Shown here piece after piece: positions 58,770 to 64,000 of a DNA stretch of 64,000 nt; position 1 is the stretch's first letter, and the number at the start of each line of letters is the position of its first letter. The notes under the pieces are model-generated. The model saw only the letters and a list, made by a program, of their open reading frames with translations. It made no database searches and was not told the DNA's origin. A program made the translations under genes and the position numbers. The stretch is from positions 1 through 64,000 of the IMG/VR virus record IMGVR_UViG_3300042922_001062; one strand, given 5' to 3'. Source of the stretch: a virus.

Positions 58770-59420
58770 GTGGCCATCACCTATCCTCGCAACCTGCCGG
58801 CCTGCGGCGCCCGGCGGGTCGCTTTTGAACTGCTCGATCCGGTCGTCTCGTCGCCAAGCAAGCGCGGACTGGTGATCAATCGCACGCAGGTGGTTGACCC
58901 GATCTGGCACCTGCGCGCGGAAACGTACACCCTGCGCCAGCCGGCGGAATGGGCTGCCTGGGGCGCGAGCCTCGGCGGCGGGCTTCGCACCTTCCTCGCC
59001 TCGGATTCCCGCTATCGCCGGCCTCTGGCCTATCCGAATGCAGAAGCCCCCGGCGACATCTCGCCGGGATGGGCGGGCACCGCCGCCATCACCGCACTCG
59101 GCGCCGGTGGTGCTCTATCTCTGGTCAGCCTGCCGGCAGCCTACAAGATCAAGGCCGGCGACCGCATCGGCATCCAGCAAGGATCGCCGGAGCGGTATGG
59201 CTATTACCAGGCCCTGGAGGATGTGACGGCGACGGCCGGCGGCGCCGCGACCTTGACCGTCGCGCCCTTTCTCCACACCAGCATCTTCACGGCGCCGGGC
59301 ACGGCCCGGCTGTGGCGCCCCAGCGTTGAATTCGTGCTGGACGCATCGTCCTGGCGTGAGGAGCCCGGCGCCCGGCCGGGATGGTCCACCTTCAGCTTCG
59401 AGGCCTGGCAGAAGCTATGA
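58770..59420 (+). CDS. Distal tail protein
   Basis: 216 residues from GTG 58770. YTLRQPAEWAAWGASLGGGLRTFLASDSRYRRPLAYPNA, GDRIGIQQGSPERYGYYQALEDVTATAGGAATLTVAPFL, VEFVLDASSWREEPGARPGWSTFSFEAWQKL. Layout (beta, loop, W-x-x-x-F-x-F-E) resembles distal tail proteins of siphophages. Directly after the tape measure. Confidence 0.65.
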   Translation: MAITYPRNLPACGARRVAFELLDPVVSSPSKRGLVINRTQVVDPIWHLRAETYTLRQPAEWAAWGASLGGGLRTFLASDSRYRRPLAYPNAEAPGDISPGWAGTAAITALGAGGALSLVSLPAAYKIKAGDRIGIQQGSPERYGYYQALEDVTATAGGAATLTVAPFLHTSIFTAPGTARLWRPSVEFVLDASSWREEPGARPGWSTFSFEAWQKL

Positions 59421-59635
59421 TCACGCTTCCTCCCAATCTGCTCGCAGCTATTGACGCTCTACCTTCAAGGGCGGCGCCGCTTCTGCGCTTCTCATTCGAG
59501 GACGGAGGGCGGCACTTAGCTCGCGTGGCAGACGAAAGTGGTGAACCGATCCGCCCTCTAACGTTAGAGAAAGCACAATTGTCCCCGGCGTCTCGGTCGG
59601 CCCAGCGTCGACGGCCGAAACCTCAGTCATTCTGA
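59417..59635 (+). pseudogene. Truncated duplicate of the DUF2163 gene start
   Basis: ATGATCACGCTTCC (59417) opens a frame MITLPPNLLAAIDALPSR, resembling MITLPSDVLALLDAGR at 59927, but then diverges into meaningless sequence on the strand opposite a real leftward gene (59448-59855). The overlapping start (ATGA with the preceding stop) is the position where the DUF2163 gene should begin. Remnant left by insertion of the leftward gene. Confidence 0.6.
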
Positions 59636-59855
59636 CGAACCCCACCGTGCCGATGGGCGGTTGCATCACGCTCAGGTTCAAGAGCAGGCCGAGCTGGTAA
59701 TGCAGTTGTTCCGCTTTCTCTCGGCTGAGGCCCAAGTTCAGAACGCTATCTCCGGCTGCGATCGGCCAGGTTAAAACGACCGTATCCCCCTCTGGCGTCA
59801 TCGCCAGATCAACGCGGTCGCAATCATAGATTTTCTGGCTTGGTTCGTACTGCAT
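59448..59855 (-). CDS. Accessory protein inserted in the tail operon
   Basis: 135 residues: VDLAMTPEGDTVVLTWPIAAGDSVLNLGLSREKAEQLHYQLGLLLNL, GTVGFVRMTEVSAVDAGPTETPGTIVLSLTLEGGSVHHFRLPRELSAAL. Two copies of a beta hairpin plus L-S-x-E-x-A-E-x-L-x-x-x-L-x-x-L type helix, a layout common in small phage moron proteins. Leftward; no function known. Confidence 0.6.
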   Translation of the reverse strand: MQYEPSQKIYDCDRVDLAMTPEGDTVVLTWPIAAGDSVLNLGLSREKAEQLHYQLGLLLNLSVMQPPIGTVGFVRMTEVSAVDAGPTETPGTIVLSLTLEGGSVHHFRLPRELSAALRPRMRSAEAAPPLKVERQ

Positions 59856-59926
59856 AGCCCCCTCCCGTTGCGAAATACCATCAAACCATCCGCACGACGG
59901 ACGAGTCGAGCGGAGAACGGGGTTCC

Positions 59927-60553
59927 ATGATCACGCTCCCGTCCGACGTGCTGGCCCTGCTCGATGCCGGGCGGATTTCCATTCGCGGCCTGATCCGCTT
60001 CGACCTCGGGTCCGGCACATATGGCTTCGTGCGCTCGGTGCAGCCGCTCACCTGGTCCGGCGTGACCTACCAGCCGGGCGGTCTCATCTCCGTTTCCGAC
60101 CTCGATTCTTCGATGGACGGTTCGGCGCAGGCCTTCACGGTCAAGCTGGCGGCCTCGCCCGATGACGAGCTGACGCCCGAGGTGTTGCTGACGATCGAAG
60201 CCGAGGATTACCGGGACCGGCCGGTGACCATCTATGACGCCTATTTCCATCCCGACACCGGCGGCCTCCTGCATGTGCAGGCGCTGAAGCGCGGTTACAT
60301 CGACACGATCGACCACTTCGACGATCCGGAGGACGGCTACACTCTCGAGGCCAAGTGCGAGAGCCGGGCGCTCGATTACACCCGCACCAACGGGCGTCGC
60401 CGCACCGTCGTCGATCAGGCGCGCCGCGCGCCGGGCGATCTGTTCTTCGAGCACGCCGCCATGCGCGGTCGCGAAGTCATCTTCTGGGGGCGGGAAAAGG
60501 CGGCGGCGCCGCGACCCCAGGTGCCCCGATCGACGACGCCACGCCGGCGCTGA
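59927..60553 (+). CDS. DUF2163 tail protein (GTA-like)
   Basis: 208 residues. DVLALLDAGRISIRGLIRFDLGSGTYGFVRSVQPLTWSGVTYQPGGLISVSDLDSSMDGSAQAFTVKL, HPDTGGLLHVQALKRGYIDTIDHFD, SRALDYTRTNGRRRTVVDQARRAPGDLFFEH. This is the DUF2163/GTA gp13-like beta-barrel hub. Shorter than the usual ~280 residues, ending in Arg-rich sequence. Confidence 0.85.
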   Translation: MITLPSDVLALLDAGRISIRGLIRFDLGSGTYGFVRSVQPLTWSGVTYQPGGLISVSDLDSSMDGSAQAFTVKLAASPDDELTPEVLLTIEAEDYRDRPVTIYDAYFHPDTGGLLHVQALKRGYIDTIDHFDDPEDGYTLEAKCESRALDYTRTNGRRRTVVDQARRAPGDLFFEHAAMRGREVIFWGREKAAAPRPQVPRSTTPRRR

Positions 60554-60569
60554 AAGCGGACCACTCACC

Positions 60570-60974
60570 ATGCGGATCAAGGGATGGGAACGCGAGCTCC
60601 GGCTCGTGGTCGAGAAGCATATCGCCCTGCCGTCGGCCTATGGCATCTCGGATTGCTACATCATCGCCGACGACGCCGTCGAAGCCATCACCGGCAAGCG
60701 GATGTTCACCGGGGCGCGGGGCTATCGAACGGGGGCCGGCGCCGCGAAGAAGCTGCGGAAGCGCGGCTTCGCGACCGTCGCGGACGCCTTCGCGGCACGC
60801 TTCGCCGAGATCCCGGCGATGATGGCACAGCGCGGCGACATCGGCGTCATCCACCAGACCAATGGCGAGGTGACCGGGGGCGTGTTCACCGGGCTCGGCT
60901 TCTTTACCCGCGACGGTGATCGCGCCGTGTTCCTGCCCTGCACCGACGTCGCGCGCGCTTTCCGGGTCGACTGA
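60570..60974 (+). CDS. DUF6950/NlpC-like tail hydrolase
   Basis: 134 residues: WERELRLVVEKHIALPSAYGISDCYIIADDAVEAITGKRMFTGARGYRTGAGAAKKLRKRGFATVADAFAARFAEIPAMMAQRGDIGVIHQ. It has the Cys in SDCYI and RGDIGVI like NlpC/P60-type tail hydrolases, but the catalytic His is not obvious. Position after DUF2163 and before the J-like protein is the standard place for the tail peptidoglycan hydrolase. Confidence 0.7.
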   Translation: MRIKGWERELRLVVEKHIALPSAYGISDCYIIADDAVEAITGKRMFTGARGYRTGAGAAKKLRKRGFATVADAFAARFAEIPAMMAQRGDIGVIHQTNGEVTGGVFTGLGFFTRDGDRAVFLPCTDVARAFRVD

Positions 60975-60977
60975 CAG

Positions 60978-63494
60978 ATGCCGTTCATTGCACCGATAGT
61001 TGGAGCCGTTGGTGCCGCCATCGGCGCCGTCGGTTCGTTCGTCGGCAGCCTCGGCATCGTCGGCCAGGCGCTGCTCGGCATCGGCGCCAGCGTGCTCTCC
61101 AGCGTCATCCAGAAGGAGACGGCCGGAAAGCCGGAGAAGCAGCCCGGCGGCGTGCAGTTCGAACGCCAATATGGCGGGGACGTACCGCGACAGGTGGCCT
61201 GCGGCCTCGTCGGCATTGCCGGGCACGACACCTATGTGAACACCTTCGGGCCGAGCAACGGCATCCTTCAGCAGATCTACACGCTGTCGGACTTTCCCTG
61301 CCATGGCCTGTCGCGCGTGGCGATCGACGGCAAGTGGGTGACGCTCGGTCCCGTTGGCGAAGATGGGATGCAGAAGGTCACCAGCGGCGAGTACGCCGAC
61401 TTGATCCGCATCCAGTTCGTCGATGGCACGCAGACCGCCGCGGTGGCGGGGCTCGTTACCGCGGCGAACCCGGCCGACCGATGGACGGCCGATCACATCG
61501 GCGCCGGCGTCGCCTTCGTCTATGTGGCGCTCGCCTTCACCGAACCGCTCACCAGCTTCCCCGACTTCTTCTTCGAGTTCTACGGCGCCCGGCTCTACGA
61601 CTGGCGCAAGGATTCGACGGTCGGCGGCTCCGGCGGGCACCGCTGGGGCAACTACGCCACCTATGAGTTCACCGAGAACCCGGTGGTGATGGAATACAAC
61701 TACCGGCGCGGCATCGCCTGGAATGGCGATTTGTTCTGCGGCATGGGCATGCCGGCCAGCGACCTGCCGCTCGCCAAATGGACCGATGCGGCGAACATCT
61801 GCGACGAGTCGACGGATTACGGCACGCGCTATCGCTGCTCGATCATGCTCGACTGCACCGCCATGCATGGTGAAAACATCTCGTCGCTACAGCTGTCGTG
61901 CGGGGCGAAGAAGGTCGATGCGGTCGATGGGTCCTGGCCGCTGGTCGGCCACGATCAGGCGGTGGTCGCCACCATCGCCGACGACGACCTGATCGTGGGC
62001 GTGCGGGGGCGCTGGACGGCACGCCGTTCGATGAGCGATCTCGTCAACTCGGTCGCGGGCAACTTCCCCGATCCCGACCAGCTGTGGTCGATGATCGGCT
62101 ATGAGACGCAAACCAGCCCGGCGCTGGTGACGCTCGACCGCCGCAACCGCGATATCGCCGTCGACTTCCCGATGGTGCGGTCGAAGGACCAGGCCGCACA
62201 GCTTGCCGGCATCTATCTCGAGGAGAACCGCTACGAGGCGACCGGTGAAGAGGTCTGGCGTCCGCGGTTTCAGGTGCTGGAGCCTGGAGACTGGATCCGT
62301 CGCATCGGGCGCACGCACGGCGACCGCATCTACCAGATCACCGGCCTGTCGCTCGCCTCGCACGACGCCGACGGGCCGCGCAACGTCTCGGTGACGCTGC
62401 AGGAAGTCGATGGGGCGATCTATGACGGCATCACGGCTCCGCCGATCGTCGTGCCGATGCCGCCCGGCGCGCCAGTGCTGCTCAACGAGGTGCAGTCATT
62501 TTCGCTTATCGCGATTTCGCTGCAGGGCTCCAATGGACGACTTCTTCCGGGCATCCGCGCCGCTTGGGCAACGATCGACGACGTGACGATCACGGCGGTC
62601 GATATCCAGTACTACCCGACGGCGCAGCCGGCGGCGGTGATCACCAAGACCGTGCCCGCGAGCCAGACCGTCATTATTCTTGCGGAGGGGCTGGTCTCGA
62701 ATACCGAGTATACGGTGCGGACCCGCCTGCGCACCGATCCGCCCCGAGTGATCGCCTGGACGGCCGGCGAGACGGTGATGACGGACAGCATCACTGATGA
62801 GGCCGAGGAATTCGCGCGCTGGGTGGCCGAAGAGGTGGCGCGGCAGAGCGGTGCGGCCTTCGCCGCCATCGACGCGCTGCGCGAGGATTTCGGCCAGCTG
62901 ATCGCCGAGCAGGATGCTCAGAACTGGCGCGACAAGGAAGAATGGGGGTTTCAGCTCTCCGCCTCCGCCGAGCGGGTGACCGCCTCCTACACCGAGAAGA
63001 TCACCGTCGTCGCCAGCGACGTCGCCGGCATCGCATCTCAGGTCGTGCAGTTGCAGGCGGAACTCGACAATCTCGACGCCGGCGTGACCTTTCGTTCGGT
63101 GGCGGCGGTCTCGCTACCGGCCGGTGCGCTCGCCGCCTATGAGGCTGCCGCGGAGGTAAGCGACGGCGTGTACACGGCGCGCGCCGCCATGATGATCGCG
63201 GCTTACAGCAATGCCGGCGTCACGTATTCGACCTTCGAAGCCGAGGCCGATCTGTTCGTGCTGACCCGGCGCGTGAACGATATCCGCGTCTCGCCCTTTG
63301 TGTCGAATGCCTCCGGCATCTTTATTCAGGGCAACCTGATCGTCGACGGGTCGATCACCGCGCCGAAGCTGAACGTGGCGAGTATAGACGCCATCTCCGG
63401 CAATTTTGGCGAGATGTGGGCCGGTCGGATTCGTCCGCCTAGCGGCAAGATGGATATAAACCTCAACTCCGTCTACATCGACTTCTGGAGCTGA
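60978..63494 (+). CDS. Host-specificity (J-like) tail tip protein
   Basis: 838 residues. N-terminal Gly/Ala/Val-rich membrane-like segment (1-50), J-like/rcc01698 core 55-480 (FERQYGGDVPRQVACGLVGIAGHDTYVNTFGPSNGILQQIYTLSDFPCHGLSRVAIDGKWV, FFFEFYGARLYDWRKDST, NYRRGIAWNGDLFCGMGMP), FnIII-like region 500-610, helical stretch 615-700 and a C-terminal domain (PKLNVASIDAISGNFGEMWAGRIRPPSGKMDINLNSVYIDFW) typical of central fibre ends. Receptor-binding tail tip. Confidence 0.85.
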   Translation: MPFIAPIVGAVGAAIGAVGSFVGSLGIVGQALLGIGASVLSSVIQKETAGKPEKQPGGVQFERQYGGDVPRQVACGLVGIAGHDTYVNTFGPSNGILQQIYTLSDFPCHGLSRVAIDGKWVTLGPVGEDGMQKVTSGEYADLIRIQFVDGTQTAAVAGLVTAANPADRWTADHIGAGVAFVYVALAFTEPLTSFPDFFFEFYGARLYDWRKDSTVGGSGGHRWGNYATYEFTENPVVMEYNYRRGIAWNGDLFCGMGMPASDLPLAKWTDAANICDESTDYGTRYRCSIMLDCTAMHGENISSLQLSCGAKKVDAVDGSWPLVGHDQAVVATIADDDLIVGVRGRWTARRSMSDLVNSVAGNFPDPDQLWSMIGYETQTSPALVTLDRRNRDIAVDFPMVRSKDQAAQLAGIYLEENRYEATGEEVWRPRFQVLEPGDWIRRIGRTHGDRIYQITGLSLASHDADGPRNVSVTLQEVDGAIYDGITAPPIVVPMPPGAPVLLNEVQSFSLIAISLQGSNGRLLPGIRAAWATIDDVTITAVDIQYYPTAQPAAVITKTVPASQTVIILAEGLVSNTEYTVRTRLRTDPPRVIAWTAGETVMTDSITDEAEEFARWVAEEVARQSGAAFAAIDALREDFGQLIAEQDAQNWRDKEEWGFQLSASAERVTASYTEKITVVASDVAGIASQVVQLQAELDNLDAGVTFRSVAAVSLPAGALAAYEAAAEVSDGVYTARAAMMIAAYSNAGVTYSTFEAEADLFVLTRRVNDIRVSPFVSNASGIFIQGNLIVDGSITAPKLNVASIDAISGNFGEMWAGRIRPPSGKMDINLNSVYIDFWS

Positions 63495-63496
63495 TC

Positions 63497-64000
63497 GTGG
63501 CGGCGAGCAACTTCACCATCGCAAGCCTCGGCGGGATCGTCCGGATTCGGAGCTGCCTCGCTCCATACGACCCGAAGAACCTCTCTCTCGATCCGCGCGT
63601 GGTGACGTTCGACAGCGGGCGCCGAAACGTCATGCGCCTGCTCACCAGCGGCGTAGCGGGTGCCGGCTCGCTGCCGACGAAGAACATCAACTATCCTTCT
63701 ACCTTCGGTGGCATCGCTGGTACGCGTAATGTGCGCCGCCTGGCGCTTGCCGGGGCCAACGGTCCGACCCGCCCGACGCTGGCATGGATGAGGAATGGCG
63801 GCGGCACGCTGACGCGGTACCCTGCCGGCTCTCCTGTCTCGGGCAGCGGAATTTCGACGAGCTACGCCCGCGGCTACGGCACTTGCGCCGTGACGCTGGA
63901 GAATGACGAGATTTGCTTTTCGCCCAGCCGGGCGAACGTGGAATATGCCTACTTCGTCTTCGGGACGAACCCGACAGCGTTGGAAGGGGCGGGTGGCAAT
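63497..64000 (+). CDS. Tail fibre-type protein, 3'-truncated by window edge
   Basis: From GTG 63497 the frame is open to the end of the window (168 codons). FTIASLGGIVRIRSCLAPYDPKNLSLDPRVVTFDSGRRNVMRLLTSGVAGAGSL, AGTRNVRRLALAGANGPTRPTLAWMRNGGGTLTRYPAGSPVSGSGISTSYARGYGTCAVTLENDEICFSPSRANVEYAYFVFG. Beta-rich repeat style of a tail-fibre or receptor-binding accessory directly after the J-like gene. No family certain. Confidence 0.6.
   Translation, partial: MAASNFTIASLGGIVRIRSCLAPYDPKNLSLDPRVVTFDSGRRNVMRLLTSGVAGAGSLPTKNINYPSTFGGIAGTRNVRRLALAGANGPTRPTLAWMRNGGGTLTRYPAGSPVSGSGISTSYARGYGTCAVTLENDEICFSPSRANVEYAYFVFGTNPTALEGAGGN

Noticed and set aside
47211-63494. Chromosomal gene transfer agent cluster
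   Set aside because: Tail genes resemble GTA genes, but terminase/capsid/portal belong to an integrase-linked prophage with cos, repressor and replication genes.

Overview
The window is high-GC DNA of an alphaproteobacterium, most likely of the order Hyphomicrobiales (Rhizobiales). The signs are a GapR/DUF2312 protein, DUF3572, DUF1488 and DUF2441 genes, a PhnA-like membrane protein and a GTA-like tail module. I cannot name the genus. Only the first ~1.2 kb is ordinary chromosome: the end of an AI-2E-type transporter gene and a tRNA-Asp(GTC). Everything from the 3' half of that tRNA to the end of the window is one large prophage (the 'helper'). Its other end lies beyond base 64000.

Helper layout. 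1.15-10.8 kb: integrase ending inside the tRNA, then a mostly leftward operon of small genes (HNH nuclease, DUF4326, ASCH-like, LexA-type HTH, ProQ/FinO RNA chaperone, RHH regulator). 10.8-14.6 kb: immunity region with an S24 (CI/LexA-like) repressor, a Cro-like gene and a CII-like gene, with repeated operators at both edges. 14.6-24.8 kb: replication genes, notably a phage beta clamp and a full-length phage DnaA, then an MT-A70 methyltransferase, a small nuclease, an SNF2 helicase and a replication-initiator-like protein. 24.9-26.9 kb: accessory genes (membrane protein, cold-shock protein, OsmC). 26.9-31.5 kb: HNH, cos-like site, TerS, TerL, prohead protease fused to major capsid protein (MCP). 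47.2-64 kb: remainder of the MCP, portal, collagen-like head protein, connectors, three glycan/methyltransferase genes, tail tube, a tail chaperone pair with a -1 frameshift site, tape measure, and GTA-like distal tail genes.

The helper MCP gene is split by a 15.76-kb element (31436-47215) bounded by an exact 18-bp direct repeat. A tyrosine integrase abuts the right copy. Removing one repeat plus the insert restores a single 657-codon frame. The insert has no terminase large subunit, portal, protease, tape measure or tail tube. It does encode its own HK97-fold MCP, a gpNu1-like small-terminase candidate, a head-decoration protein sharing a C-terminal module with the helper's, a fibre with DUF2793, a DUF4376 protein, a KilAC antirepressor, two paralogous excisionase-type HTH proteins and three divergent cargo genes (DUF4238/SEC-C, exonuclease-BRCT, AbiJ-NTD4). 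It also carries a near-copy of the helper's cos-like region (48 bp identical) placed directly before its TerS-like and MCP genes, reproducing the helper's cos-TerS-MCP order in miniature.

Interpretation (inference): the insert is a capsid-encoding phage satellite whose attachment site is the capsid gene of its own helper. While integrated it cuts the helper MCP and places a strong terminator just inside its left end. On excision it would restore the helper, and it carries the packaging signal and capsid needed to exploit the helper's terminase, portal, protease and tail. I regard this arrangement as the main discovery of the window.
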